From positions 124,001 through 188,000 of the forward strand of contig NW_027480450.1 of assembly GCF_051401765.1 (NCBI RefSeq): DNA of 64,000 bases, read 5' to 3'. Origin of the DNA: Calliopsis andreniformis. Taxonomy: Eukaryota; Arthropoda; Insecta; Hymenoptera; Andrenidae. A program made the position numbers and the translations under genes. Numbering within the stretch: position 1 is the stretch's first letter; the number at the start of each line of letters is the position of its first letter. This document shows, one piece after another, positions 12,733-26,827 of the stretch. A model generated the notes under the pieces. That model was not told the DNA's origin. It did no database searches and worked only from the letters and a program-made list of their open reading frames with translations.

Positions 12733-13144
12733 TGAATCCTCAATCATCAATCCTCAATCCTCAATCCACAATCTTCAATTCTCAATACTCAATCTTCAAT
12801 CCTCAATCCTCAATCCTCAATCCTCAATCCTCAATCCTCAATCCTCAATATTCAATCCTCAGTACTCAATCTTCAATCCTCAATCCTGAGTCCTCAAACC
12901 TCAATACTGAATCCTCAATCCTGAATCCTCAATCTTCAGCCCTAAGTCCTCAACAATCAGAAGTCAGTCCTCAATCCTCAATAGAATATCCTCAATTCAC
13001 AGTTTTCAATACTCAATACTCAATCTGCAATCCTCAAATCTCTATCCACAAGCATCAATTCTCATCACTCAACACTCAAGACTCAGTCCCCAATCCTCAA
13101 CGTTCAATCCTCAATCCTCAATCCTCAATCCTCAATCCTCAATC
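12733..13144 (+). repeat. Alpha fragment joining the 476-bp copy to the 13,010-bp repeat
   Basis: Aligns with about 1549-1960 (+11,184), including the block at 12951 with AATCAGAAGT, the same variant as at 1767. At roughly 13,130-13,145 it switches to sequence matching position 135, which means alpha restarts out of order. The switch lies in generic cells. Confidence 0.85.
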
Positions 13145-16100
13145 TTCAACCCTCAATACTCAATCCTCAATCCTCAATCCTCAATCCTCACTCCTAAATT
13201 CTCAATCCTCTATCCTCCATTCTCAGACCTCAAACATCAATACTCAACCCTCAGTCCTCTTCCTCAAACCACAACCCTCAATCCTCAATCCTCAATCTTC
13301 TATCATCAATATTCAATCTTCAATCCTCAATCCTCAATCCTCTGTCCTCAAACCTCAATCCTGAATCCACAATACTGAATCCTCAATCTTCAGCACTCAG
13401 TCCTCAACAATCAGTTGTCAATCCTCAATCTTCTATAGAATATCATCAATTCACAGTTTTCAATACTCAATACACAATTTGCAATTTTCAAATCTCTATC
13501 CACAAACATCAATTCTCATCACTCAACCCTCAACACTTAGTCCCCAATCCTCAATATTCAATCCTCAATCCACAGTACTCAATCCACTATCCTCAACCTT
13601 CAACCCTCAATACTCAATCTTCAATCCTCAATCCCCAATCCTCAATCCTCAATCCTCAATCCTCGATCGTCAATCTTCAATCCCCAATACTCAATCTTCA
13701 ATCCTCAATCCTCAATCCTCAATCCTCAATCCTCATTCTTCAATCCTCAATACCCAATCCTCAATCTTCAATCCTCAATCCTCAATCCTCAATTCTCAAT
13801 CCTCAACCCTCAGTCCTCAGTCCTTAAACCTCAATCCTCAAACCTCAATCCTCAATCCTCAATCTTCAATCCTCAATACTCAATCTTCAATCCTCAATCC
13901 TCAGTCCTCAATCCTCAATCTTCAATCCTCAGTCCCCAATCCTCAATCTTCAATCCTGAATCCTCAATACTCAATCCTCAAACCACAATCCTCAATCTTC
14001 AATCCTCAATACTCAACCTTCAATCCTCAATCCTCAATCCTCAATCCTCAGTCCCCAATCCTCAATCTTCAATCCTGAATCCTCAATCCTCAATCCTCAA
14101 TCCTCAATCCTCAATCCTCAATCCTCAATACTCAATCTTCAATCCTCAATCCTCAATCCTCAATCTTCAATCCTCTATCCTCAATCCTCAATCCTCAATG
14201 TTCAATCCTCAATATCCAATCCTCAATTTTCAATCCACAATCCTCAGTCCTCAAACCTCAATCCTGAATCCTCAATCCTGAATCCTCAATCTTCAGCCCA
14301 GAGTACTCAACAATCAGTTGTCAACCCTCAGTCCTCAACAGAATATCCTCAATTCACAGTTTTCAATACTCAAAGCTCAATCTGCAATCTTCAAATCTCT
14401 ATCCACAAACATCAATTATCATCACTCAACCCTCAACACTCAGTCCCCAATCCTCAACCTTCAATCCTCAATCCTCAATCCTCAATCGTCAATCTTCAAT
14501 CTTCAGTCCTCAATCCTCAATCTTCAATCCTCAGTCCCCAACCCCCAATCTTCAATCCTGAATCCTCAATCATCAATCCTCAATCCTCAATCCACAATCT
14601 TCAATTCTCAATACTCAATCTTCAATCCTCAATCCTCAATCCTCAATCCTCAATCCTCAATCCTCAATCCTCAATATTCAATCCTCAGTACTCAATCTTC
14701 AATCCTCAATCCTGAGTCCTCAAACCTCAATACTGAATCCTCAATCCTGAATCCTCAATCTTCAGCCCTAAGTCCTCAACAATCAGAAGTCAGTCCTCAA
14801 TCCTCAATAGAATATCCTCAATTCACAGTTTTCAATACTCAATACTCAATCTGCAATCCTCAAATCTCTATCCACAAGCATCAATTCTCATCACTCAACA
14901 CTCAAGACTCAGTCCCCAATCCTCAACGTTCAATCCTCAATCCTCAATCCTCAATCCTCAATCCTCAATCTTCAATCCTCAATACTCAACCTTCAATCAT
15001 CAATCCTCAACTCTCAATCCTCAATCCTCAATCCTCAATCGTCGATCTTCAACCCTGAATACTCAGTCTTCAATCCTCAATCCTCAATCCTCAATCCTCA
15101 ACCCTCATTCTTCAATCCTCTATACCCAATCCTCAATCTTCAATCCTCAATCCTCAATCCTCAATCGTCAATCTTCAATCTTCAATCCTCAATACTCAAT
15201 CTTCAATCCTCAATTCCCAATCCTCAATCCTCAATCCTCAATCCTCAATCGCCAGTCTTCAATCCTCAATACTCAATCTTCAATCCTCAATACTCAATCC
15301 TCAATCCTCATTCTTCAATCCTCAACACCCAATCCTCAATCTTCAATCTTCAATCCTCAATACTCAATCTTCAATCCTCAATACTCAATCCTCAATCCTC
15401 AACACCCAATCCTCAATCTTCAATCCTCAATCCTCAATTCTCAATCCTCAATCCTCAGTCCTCAGACCTCAAACATCAATACTCAAACCTCAGTCCTTGT
15501 CCACAAACCACAACCCTCAATCCTCAATCCTCAATCTCCAATCAGCAATCTTCAATCTTCAATCCTCAATACTCAATTTTCAATCCTCAATCCTCAATCC
15601 TCAATCCTCAATCCTCAATCCTCAATCCTCAATCCTCAATCCTCAATCATCAATCCTCAGACATCAATCCTCAATATTCAATAGAATATCCTGAATTTGC
15701 AGGATTCAATACTCAGCCCTCATCCTCCATCCTCGATCCTCAATCCTCAATCCTCAATCTTCAATCCTCAATACTCAATCTTCAACCTTCGATCCTCAAT
15801 CCTCAATCCTCAATCCTCAATCCTCAACCCTCAATACTCAATCATCAATACTCAGTCTTCAATCCTCAATCCTCAATCCTCAATCCTCAATCCTCAATCC
15901 TCAATATTCAACACACAACCCTCAACCATCAATCCTCAATACTGAGCCATCAATCCTCAATTCTCAATACTCAACAGAATATCCTGAATTCTCATGGTTC
16001 AATACTGAATCCACAATATTCAATAATCAAATCTCAATCCTCAAACATCAATCCTCAACACTCAATCCTAAACACTCAGTCCTCTCTCTTCAATCCTCCA

Positions 16101-19100
16101 TCATCAATCCTCAATCCTCAACCGCCAATCCTCAATCCTCAATCCTCAACCCTCAATCGTCAGTCCTCAAACCACAAACCCGAATCCTCAATCCTGTGAC
16201 CTCAGTCTTCAGCTCTCAGTCATCAACAATCTGTAGTCAATCCTCAATCCTCAGTAGAATATCCTCAATTCACAGTTTTCAATACTAAATACTCAATCTG
16301 CAATCTTCAAATCTATATCCACAAACATCAATTCTCATCACTCAACCCTCAACACTCAGTCCCCAATCCTCAGCCTTCAACCCTCAATCCTCAATCCTCA
16401 ACCCTCAACCCTCAGCCCTGATCCTCAATCCTCAATCCTCAATCCTCAATCCTCAATCGTCAATCCTCAATCTTCAATTCTCGATACTCAATCTTCAATC
16501 CTCAATCCTCAGTCCTCAAACCTCAATTCTGGATCCGCAATCCTGAATCCTCAATCTTCAGCCCTCAGTCCTCAACAATCAGTTGTCAATCCTCAATCCT
16601 CAATAGAATATCCTCAATTCACAGTTTTCAATACTAAATACTCAATCTGCAATCTTCAAATCTCTATCCACACACATCAATTCTCGTCACTCAACCCTCA
16701 ACACTCAGTCCCCAACCCTCAATCTTCAATCCTCAATCCTCAATCCGCAATCCTCAATCCTCAATACTCAATCTTCAATCCTCAGACCTCAAACATCAAT
16801 ACTCAACCCTCAGTCCTCGTACTCAATCCACAACACTCAATCCTCAATTCTCAATCTTCAATCCTCAATCCTCAATCTTCAATCCTCAATCCTCAATCCT
16901 CAATCCTCAACCCTCATTCTTCAATCCTCAATACCCAATCCTCAATCTTCAATCCTCAATCCTCAATCCTCAATTCTCAATCCTGAATCCTCAGTCCTCA
17001 GTCCTCAATCCTCAATCCTCAATCGTCAGCCCTCATCCTCAATCCTCAATCCTCAATCGTCAATCCTCAATCTTCAATCCTCAGTACTCAATGTTCAATC
17101 CTCAATCCTCGGTCCTCAAACCTCAATTTTGAATCCACAATCCTGTATCCTCAATCTTCATCCCTCAGATCTCAACAATCAGTTGTCAATCCTCAATGCT
17201 CAATAGAAAATCCTCAATTCACAGTTTTCAATACTCAATACTCAATCTGCAATCTTCAAATCTCTATGCGCAAACATCAATTCTAATCACTCAACCCTCA
17301 ACACTCAGTCCCCAATCCTCAATCTTCAATCCTCAATTCTCAATCTTCAATCCTCAATCCTCAATCCTCAATCCTCAATCCTCAATCCTCAGTACTCAGT
17401 CCTCAAACCTCAATCCTCAGCCCTCAGACCTCATCCTCAATCCTCAATCCTCAATCCTCAATCCTCAATATTCAATCCTCTATACTCAATCTTCAATCCT
17501 GAATCCTCAGTACTCAAACCTCAATTCTGAATCCTCAATACTAAATCTTCAACCCTCAATCCTCAGTGCTCAATACTCAAACATCAATACTCAATTCTCA
17601 ATACTCAATAGAATATCCTGAGTTCTCCGGCTTCAATACTCATACCTTAATCCTCAACCCTCAGCCCTCATTCTCAATCCTCAATCCTCAGTCGTCGATC
17701 CTCAATATTCAATCCTCAATACTCAATCCTCAATCCTCAATCCTCAGTCATCAATCCTCAATCTTCAATACTCAATCGTCAATCCTCAATCCTGAATCCT
17801 CAACCTTCAGCCCTCAGTCCTCAACAATCAGTTGTCAATCCTCAATCCTCAATAGTATATTCTCAATTCACAGTTTTCAATACTCAATAGCCAATCTGCT
17901 ATCTTCAAATCTCTATCCGCAAACATCAATTCTCATCACTCAGCCCTCAACACTCAGTCCTCAATGTTCAATCCTCAATCCTCAATTCTCAATTTTCAAT
18001 CCAAGATACTGAATCTACAATCCTCAATCCTCAATCCTCAATTCTCAATCCTCAACCCTGAATCTTCAATCCTCAATCCCAAATCCTCAATCTTCAATCC
18101 TCATTACTCATTCCTCAATCCTCAATCCCCAATCCTCAATCTTCAATCCTCAATACTCAACCTTCGATCCTCAATCCTCAATCCTCAATCCTCATTCCTC
18201 AATTCTCAATCATCAATCCTCAGTCTTCAATACTAAATCCTCAATCCTCAATTCTCAATCCTCAATTCTCAACCATCGATCCTCAATTCTCAATACTCAA
18301 TAGAATATCCTGAATTCGCAGGATTCAATACTCAAACCTCAATCCTCAACCCTCAGCCCTCATCCTCTATCCTCAATACTCAATCCTCAATCCTCAATCT
18401 TCAATCCTCAATACTCAACCTTCAATCCTCAATCCTCAGTCCTCAATCCTCAATCTTCAATCCTCAGTCCCCAATCCTCAATCTTCAATCCTGAATCCTC
18501 AATCCTCAATCCTCAATCCTCAATCCTCAATCTTGAATCCTCAATACTCAACCTTCAATCCTCAATCCTCTATCCTCAATCCTCAATCCTCAATCCTCAA
18601 TCCTCAATATTCAATCCTCAATGCTCAATCTTCAATCCTCAATCCTGAGTCCTCAAACCTTAACTCTGAATCCTCAATCCTGAATCCTCAATCTTCAGCC
18701 CTAAGTCCTCAACAATCAGTTGTCAATCCTCAATCCTCAATAGAATATCATCAATTCACAGTTTTCAATACTCAATACTCAATCTGCAATCTTCAAATCT
18801 CTATCCACAAACATCAATTCTCATCACTCATTCCTCAACACTCAGTCCCCAATCCTCAACCCTCAATCCTCAATCCTCAATCCTCAATCCTCAATCCTCA
18901 ACCTTCAATCCTCAATACTCAATCTTCAATCCTCAATCCTGAACTCTCAATCCCCAATCCTCAATCCTCAATCGTCAATCATCAATCCTGAATACTCAGT
19001 CTTCAATCCTCAATCCTCAATCCTCAATCCTGAACCCTCATTCTTCAATCCTAAATACCCAATCCTCAATCTTCTATCCTCAATCCTCAATCCTCCATTC

Positions 19101-19562
19101 TCAATCCTCAATCCTCAGTCCTCAGTCCTCGACAGTCAGTTGTCAATCCTCAATCCTCAATCCTCAATAGAATATCCTCAATTCACAGTTTTCAATACTC
19201 AATACTCAATCTGCAACCTTCAATCCTCAATCCTCAATCCTCAATCCTCATTCTTCAATCCTCAATACCCAATCCTCAATCTTCAATCCTCAATCCTCAA
19301 TCCTCAATTCTCAATCCTCAAACCTCAGCCCTCAGTCCTTAAACCTCAATCCTCAACCCTCAGCCCTCATCCACAATCCTCAATCCTCAATCCTCAATCC
19401 TCAATCTTCAATCCTCGATACTCAATCTTCAATTCTCAATCCTCAGTCCTCAATCCTCAATCTTCAATCCTCAATCCTCAGTCCTCAGTCCTCAATCTTC
19501 AATCCTCAGTCCCCAATCCTCAATCTTCAATCCTCAATCCTCAACCCTCAATCTTCTATCCT
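13145..19562 (+). repeat. Near-identical second copy of 135-6552 (offset 13,010 bp)
   Basis: About 6.4 kb repeats the start of the window. By eye I found only five substitutions: 1535 T to 14545 C, 1783 A to 14793 G, 3266 A to 16276 T, 3522 A to 16532 G (creating GGATCC), and 5971 T to 18981 A. No length change was seen. Punctuation blocks are at 13405, 14308, 14777, 16224, 16573, 17173, 17822 and 18710, with the truncated one at 19130. GAATATC boxes lie at 15684, 15977, 17611 and 18303. The match stops at about 19,562. More than 99.9% identity implies a very recent duplication or active homogenisation (inference). Confidence 0.93.
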
Positions 19563-20554
19563 CAATCTTCAATACTCAATACCCGATTTTCAGTCCTCAA
19601 TCCTCAATCCTCAATCCTCAATCCTCAATCCTCAATCCTCAATCTTCAATCCTCAATACCCAATCTTCAATCCTGAATCCTGAGTCCTCAAACCTCAATT
19701 CTGAATCGTCAACCCTTAATCCTCAATCTTCAGCCCGCAGTCCTCAACCATCAATCCTCAATTCTCAATACTCAATAGAATATCCTGAATTCTCTGGATT
19801 CAGTACTCAAACATCAATCCTCAACACTCAGCCCTCATCCTCAATCCTCAATCCTCAATCTTCAATCCTCAATCCTCAATCCTCAATCCTCAATCCTCAA
19901 TCCTCAATCTTCAATTCTCAATACTCAATCTTCAATCCTCAATCCTCAATCCTCAATCCTCAATCCTCAATCCTCAGCATTCAGTCCTCAATACTCAATC
20001 TTCAATCCTCAATCCTGAGTCCTCAAACCTCAATTCTGAATCCTCAACCCTGAATCATCAATCTTCAGCCCTAAGTCCTCAACAATCAGTTGTCAATCCT
20101 CAATCCTCAATAGAATATCCTCAATTCACAGTTTTCAATACTCAATACTCAATCTGCAATCTTCAAATCTCTATCCACAAACATCAATCCTCATCACTCA
20201 ACCCTCAACACTCAGTCCCAAATCCTCAACTTTCAATCCTCAATCCTCAATCCTCAATCCTCAATCCTCAACCTTCAATCCTCAATACTCAATCTTCAAT
20301 CCTCAATCCTCAACTCTCAATCGTCAATCCTCAATCCTCAATCGTCAATCTCCAACCCTGAATACTCAGTCTTCAATCCCCAATCCTCAATCCTCAATCC
20401 TCGATCCTCAATCCTCAATCCTCAATCCTCAATATTCAATACTCAATACTCAATCTTCAATCCTCAATCCTCAATCCTCAACCCTCAATCCTCAATCCTC
20501 AATCCTCAATCGTCAATCTTCAACCCTGAATACTCAGTCTTCAATCCTCAATTC
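19563..20554 (+). repeat. Left-domain module delta
   Basis: A stretch with no long close match elsewhere in the window. It sits between the end of the 13,010-bp repeat and the start of the gamma match, and lengthens that interval by 917 bp (131 whole cells) compared with 6553-6630. It holds a box at 19778 (GAATATC, CTGAATT, then CTCTGGA) and a full punctuation block at 20080. It is made of ordinary cells otherwise. Confidence 0.8.
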
Positions 20555-21314
20555 TCAATCCTCAATCCTCAACCCTCATCATTCAATCCTCAATAACCAA
20601 TCCTCAATCTTCAATCCTCAATCCTCAATCCTCAATTCTCAATCCACAAACCTCAGTCCTCAGTCCTCAACAGTCAGTTGTCAATCCTCAATCCTCAATC
20701 CACAATAGAATATCCTCAATTCACAGCTTTCAATACTCAATACTCAATCTGCAATCTTCAAATCTCTATCCACAAACATCAATCCTCATCACTCAACCCT
20801 CAACACTCAGTCCCCAATCCTCAACTTTCAATCCTCAATACTCAATCCTGAATCCTCAATCCTCAATCTTCAATCCTCAATACTAAACCTTCAATCCTCA
20901 ATCCTCAATGTTCATTCCTCAATCCTCAATTCTCAATCTTCAATCCTCAATACTGAATCTTCAATCCTCAATCCTCAATCCTCAATCCTCAATCCTCAAT
21001 CCAGAATCTTCAATCCTCAGTACCCAATCCTCAATCTTCAATCCTCAATCCTCAATCCTCAATCCTCAAACCTCAACCCTCAACCGTCAGTCCTCGTCCC
21101 CAATCCTCAACCCTCAATACTCAATCATCAATACTCAATTTTCAATCCTCAAACCCCAATCCTCAATCCTAAATCCTCAATTCTCAATATTCAACACACA
21201 ACCCTCAACCATCAATCCTCAATACTCAATACTCAATGGAATATCCTGAATTCTCATGGTTCAATACTGAATCCACAATATTCAATGATCAAATCTCAAT
21301 CCTCAGTACCCAAT
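20555..21314 (+). repeat. Left-domain module gamma, copy 3
   Basis: Aligns with about 6628-7387 at +13,927. It has the 146-bp punctuation block at 20668 and the GAATATC-CTGAATT-CTCATGG box at 21239. The offset differs from 13,010 by 917 bp, an exact cell multiple. Confidence 0.9.
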
Positions 21315-22290
21315 ACTCAATCTTCAATCCTGAATCCTCAATCCTCAATCCTCAAACCTCAATCCTCAATCTTCAATCCTCAATACTCAACCTTCAATCC
21401 TCAATCCTCAATCCTCAATCCTCAATCCTCAATCCTCTATCCTCAACCTTCAACCCTCAATACTCAATCCCCAATCCTCAATCCTCAATCCTCACTCCTA
21501 AATTCTCAATCCTCTATCCTCCATTCTCAGACCTCAAACATCAATACTCAACCCTCAGTCCTCTTCCTCAAACCACAACCCTCAATCCTCAATCCTCAAT
21601 CTTCTATCATCAATATTCAATCTTCAATCCTCAATCCTCAATCCTCTGTCCTCAAACCTCAATCCTGAATCCACAATACTGAATCCTCAATCTTCAGCAC
21701 TCAGTCCTCAACAATCAGTTGTCAATCCTCAATCTTCTATAGAATATCATCAATTCACAGTTTTCAATACTCAATACACAATTTGCAATTTTCAAATCTC
21801 TATCCACAAACATCAATTCTCATCACTCAACCCTCAACACTTAGTCCCCAATCCTCAATATTCAATCCTCAATCCACAGTACTCAATCCACTATCCTCAA
21901 CCTTCAACCCTCAATACTCAATCTTCAATCCTCAATCCCCAATCCTCAATCCTCAATCCTCAATCCTCGATCGTCAATCTTCAATCCCCAATACTCAATC
22001 TTCAATCCTCAATCCTCAAACCTCAATCCTCAATCCTCATTCTTCAATCCTCAATACCCAATCCTCAATCTTGAATCCTCAATCCTCAATCCTCAATTCT
22101 CAATCCTCAACCCTCAGTCCTCAGTCCTTAAACCTCAATCCTCAAACCTCAATCCTCAATCCTCAATCTTCAATCCTCAGTCCCCAATCCTCAATCTTCA
22201 ATCCTGAATCCTCAATACTCAATCCTCAAACCACAATCCTCAATCTTCAATCCTCAATACTCAACCTTCAATCCTCAATCCTCAATCCTC
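21315..22290 (+). repeat. Left-domain module alpha, copy 5 (lacks 56 bp)
   Basis: Aligns with the window start at +21,314, with the punctuation block at 21709. Near 22,170 eight cells (56 bp) are missing relative to about 865-920. From about 22,290 it passes into A-type sequence with a GAATATC-CTGAATT-CGCAGGA box at 22344. The later part (from 21,931) is also the start of the right-domain A module, so the two domains are joined here. Confidence 0.87.
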
Positions 22291-25065
22291 AATTCTCAAT
22301 CCTCAATTCTCAACCATCAATCCTCAATTCTCAATACTCAATAGAATATCCTGAATTCGCAGGATTCAATACTCAAACCTCAATCCTCTACCCTCAGCCC
22401 TCATCCTCTATCCTCGATCCTCAATCCTCAGTCATCAATCCTGAATCCTCAGTACTCAATCTTCAACATTCAATCCTCATTCCTCAATCCTCAATCCTCA
22501 ATCCTCAATCCTCAGTCATCAATCCTCAATATTCAATAATCAATCGTCAATCCGCAGTCCTCAATCCTCAATCCTCAATCCTCGTTCCTCAAACCTCATT
22601 CCTCAAACCTCAGTCCTCATCCTCAGTTCACAATTCTCAATCCTCAATCCTCAATCCTCAACCTTCAATCCTCAATAGTCAATCTCCAATCCTAGAGCCT
22701 CAATCCCCAATCCTCAATCCTTAATCCTCAATATTCAACCCTCAATCCCAGTCCACAATCTTCAATCCTCAATGCTCAATCCAAAATCCTCAATCCTCAG
22801 TCCTCAATCCTCAATCCACAATCCTCAAACCTCAATCCTCAACCGTCAGCCCTCGTCCTCAGTCCTCAACCCTCAATACTCAACCATCAATACTCAATCT
22901 TCAACCTCAATCCTCAATCCTCAGTCCTCAGTGCTCAATCCTCAATATTCAACACACAACCCTCAACCATCGATCCTCAATACTCAACCATCAATCCTCA
23001 ATTCTCAATACTCAATAGAACATCCTGAAATCTAATGGTTCAATACTCTATCCACAATATACAATAATCAAATCTCAATCCTGAAACGTCAATTCTCAAC
23101 ACTCAATCCTCAACACTCAGTCCTCTCTCTTGAATCCTCCATCCTCAATCCTCAATCCTCAACCGTCAATGTTCAATCCTCAATCCTCAACCCTCAATCC
23201 TCAGTCCTCAAAGCTCAAACCCGAATCCTCAAACCTGAATCCTCTGTCTGCAGACCTCAGTCCTCAACAATCAATCGTAAATCCTCATTCCTCAATAGAA
23301 TATCCTCAATTCTCTGTTTTCAATACTCAATCCCCAATCTTCAATCTTCAAATCTCAATACACAAACATCAATTCTCATCAATCAACCCTCAACACTCAG
23401 TCCTCAATCTTCGATCCTCAATCCTCAATACTCAATCTTCAATCCTCAATACTGAATCTTCAATCCTCAGTCCCAAATCCTCAATCTTCAATGCTCAATC
23501 CTCAATCCTCAATCCTCAATCCCCAATCCTCAATCTTCAATCCTCAATACCCAATCTTCAATCCTCAATCCTCAATCCTCAATCCTCATTCCTCAATCCT
23601 CAATCATCAATCCTCAATTTTTCAATACTCAATCCTTAATCCTCAATCCTCAATACTCAACCATCAATCCTCAATACTCAATACTCAATAGAATATCCTG
23701 AATTCGCAGGTTTCAATACTCAATCCTCAATCCTCAACACTCACCACTCATCCTCCATCCTCGATCCTCATTCCTCGATCCTCAATCCTCAGTCCTCAAT
23801 CCCCAATCCTCAATCTTCAATCCTCAATACTCAATCTTCAATCCTCAACCGTCAGTCCTCGTCCTCAATCCCCAACCCTCAACACTCAACCATGAATACT
23901 CAATGTTCAATCCTCAATCCTCAATCCTCAATCCTCAATCCTCAATTCTGAATCGTCAATCCTCAATTTTCGACCCTCAATACTCAATCTGCAATCCTCA
24001 ATCCACAACCCTCAATCCTCAATCCTCAACTTTCAATCATCAATATTCAATCTTCAATCCTCAATCCCCAATCCTCAATCCTCAATCCTTAATCCAGAAT
24101 CTTCAATCCTCAATCCCCAATCCACAACCTTCAATCCTCCATGCTCAACCCTCAATCCTCAATCCTCAATCCTCAATCCTCAACCCTCAGCCCTCATCCA
24201 CAATCCTCAATCCTCAATCTTCAATCCTCAGTCCTCAAACCTCAATTCTGCATCCTCAATACTCAATCTTCAATCATCAATATTCAATCTTCAATCCTCA
24301 AACCTCAATCCTCAGTCCTCAATCCTCAGTCCTCAAACATCAATCCTGAATCCTCAATCCTGAATTCTCAATCTTCAGCCCTCAGGCCTCTACAATCAGT
24401 TGTCAATCCTCAATCCTCAATAGAATATCCACAATTCACAGTTTTCAATACTCAAAACTCAATCTGCAATCTTCAAATCTCTATCATCAAACATCTATTC
24501 TCATCACTCAACCCTCAACACTCAGTCCCCAATCCTCAATCTTCAATCCTCAATCCTCAATCCTGAATCCTCAATCCTCAATCTTCAATCCTCAATACTG
24601 AATCTTCAATCCTCAGTCCTCAATGCTCAATCCTCAATCCTCAATCCTCAATGTTCAATCCGCAATACACAATCCTCAATGTTCAATCCTCAATTCTCAA
24701 TCCTCAGTCCTCAGTCCTCAATCCTCAATCCTCAGTCCTCAAACCTCAATCCTGAATCCTCAATTCTGAATCCTCAATCTTCAGCCCTCAGTCCTCAACA
24801 ATCAGCTGTCACTCCTCAATCCTCAATAGAGTATCATCAGTTCACAGTTTTCAATACTTAATACTCAATCTGCAATCTTCAAATCTCTATCCACAAACAT
24901 CAATTCTCATCACTCAGCCCTCAACACTCAGTCCCAAATCCTCAATCTTCAATCCTCATTCCTCAATCCACAATCCTCAATCCTCAATCCTCAATCTTCA
25001 ATCCTCAATACTCAATCTTCAATCCTCAATCCTCAACCCTCAATCCTCAATCCTCAATCCTCAAT
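21931..25065 (+). repeat. Right-domain module A, copy 1
   Basis: Aligns with 30589-33744 (+8,658, then +8,679 after a 21-bp difference near 24,210). Its middle aligns with 46045-47926 (+23,763). Punctuation blocks are at 23265 (variant CAATCGTAAATCC), 24390 (variant CTACAATCAG) and 24796 (variant CAGCTGTCAC). Boxes lie at 22344, 23018 and 23691. A CAATCTCCAATCCTAGAG element lies near 22,684. A T5 run at 23618-23622 adds one base to a cell. Confidence 0.9.
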
Positions 25066-26827
25066 CGTCAGTCTTCAATCCTCAATACTCAATCTTCAAT
25101 CCTCAATCCTCAATCCACAGTCTTCAATCCTCATTCTTCATTCCTCAATACCCAATCCTCAATCTTCAATTCTCAATCCTCAATCCTCAACCCTCAGCCC
25201 TCATCCACAATCCTCAATCCTCAATCTTCAACCCTCAGTCCTCAAACCTCAATTCTGCATCCTCAATACTCAATCTTCAATCATCAATATTCAATCTTCA
25301 ATCCTCAAACCTCAATCCTCAGTCCTCAATCCTCAGTCCTCAAACATCAATCCTGAATCCTCAATCCTGAATTCTCAATCTTCAGCCCTCAGTCCTCTAC
25401 AATCAGTTGTCAATCCTCAATCCTCAATAGAATATCCACAATTCACAGTTTTCAATACTCAAAACTCAATCTGCAATCTTCAAATCTCTATCATCAAACA
25501 TCTATTCTCATCACTCAACCCTCAACACTCAGTCCCCAATCCTCAATCTTCAATCCTCAATCCTCAATCCTGAATCCTCAATCCTCAATCTTCAATCCTC
25601 AATACTGAATCTTCAATCCTCAGTCCTCAATGCTCAATCCTCAATCCTCAATCCTCAATGTTCAATCCGCAATACACAATCCTCAATGTTCAATCCTCAA
25701 TTCTCAATCCTCAGTCCTCAGTCCTCAATCCTCAATCCTCAGTCCTCAAACCTCAATTCTGAATCCTCAATCCTGAATCCTCAATCTTCAGCCCTCAGTC
25801 CTCAACAATCAGCTGTCACTCCTCAATCCTCAATAGAGTATCATCAGTTCACAGTTTTCAATACTTAATACTCAATCTGCAATCTTCAAATCTCTATCCA
25901 CAAACATCAATTCTCATCACTCAGCCCTCAACCCTCAGTCCCCAATCCTCAATCTTCAATCCTCATTCCTCAATCCACAATCCTCAATCCTCAATCCTCA
26001 ATCTTCAATCCTCAATACTCAATCTTCAATCCTCAATCCTCAACCCTCAATCCTCAATCCTCAATCCTCAATCGTCAGTCTTCAATCCTCAATACTCAAT
26101 CTTCAATCCTCAATCCTCAATCCTCAGTCTTCAATCCTCATTCTTCATTCCTCAATACCCAATCCTCAATCTTCAATCCTCAATCCTCAATTCTCAATTC
26201 TCGATCCTCAACCCTCAGTCCTCAGTCCTCAAAACTCAGTCCTCAGCCCTCAGCCCTCGTCCTCAATCCTCAATCCTCAATCATCAATCCACAATCTTCA
26301 ATCCTCAATACACAATCTTCAATCCTCAATCCTCAGTCCTCAAACCTCAATTCTGAATCCTCAATCCTGAATCCTCAATCTTCAGCCCTCAGTCCTCAAC
26401 AATCAGTTGTCAATCCTCAATCCTCAATAGAATATTCTCAATACACAGTTTTCAATACTAAATACTGAATCTGCTATCTTCAAATCTCTATCCACAAACA
26501 TCAGTCCTCATCACTGAGCCCTCAACACTCAGTCCTCAATATTCAATACTCATTCCTCAATTCTCAATCTTCAATCCAAGATACTGAATCTTCAGTCTTC
26601 AATTCTCAATCCTCAATTCCCAATCCTCAATCCTGAATCTTCAGTCCTCAGTCCCCAATCCTCAATCTTCAATCTTTAATCCTCAATCCTCAATGCTCAA
26701 TCCCCAATCCTCAATCTTCAATCCTCAATACTCAATCCTCAATCCTCAATCCTCAATCCTCAATCCTCAATCCTCAATCTTCAATCCTCAATCCTCAGTC
26801 ATCAATCCTCAATCTTCAATACTCAAT
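25066..26827 (+). repeat. Right-domain module B
   Basis: Contains the second pass of a 1,007-bp tandem duplication: blocks 25397 and 25803 repeat 24390 and 24796. It also has the 594-bp monomer between blocks 25803 and 26397 that recurs at 40-41 kb and 49-50 kb. The module is absent between 33,744 and 33,745, where A copy 2 joins C copy 2 directly. The missing length is 1,762 bp, or 252 cells minus the two 6-bp cells it contains (near 25198 and 26258). Confidence 0.87.

Noticed and set aside
16525..16540. GGATCC site as a cloning or assembly join
   Set aside because: It arises from one substitution (3522 A to 16532 G) within an otherwise identical copy; no vector-like sequence is nearby.
22680..22720. 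CAATCTCCAATCCTAGAG element as a possible promoter or operator
   Set aside because: It recurs in about a dozen module copies but has no flanking gene, no paired promoter boxes and no symmetry; it is treated as a diagnostic cell variant.
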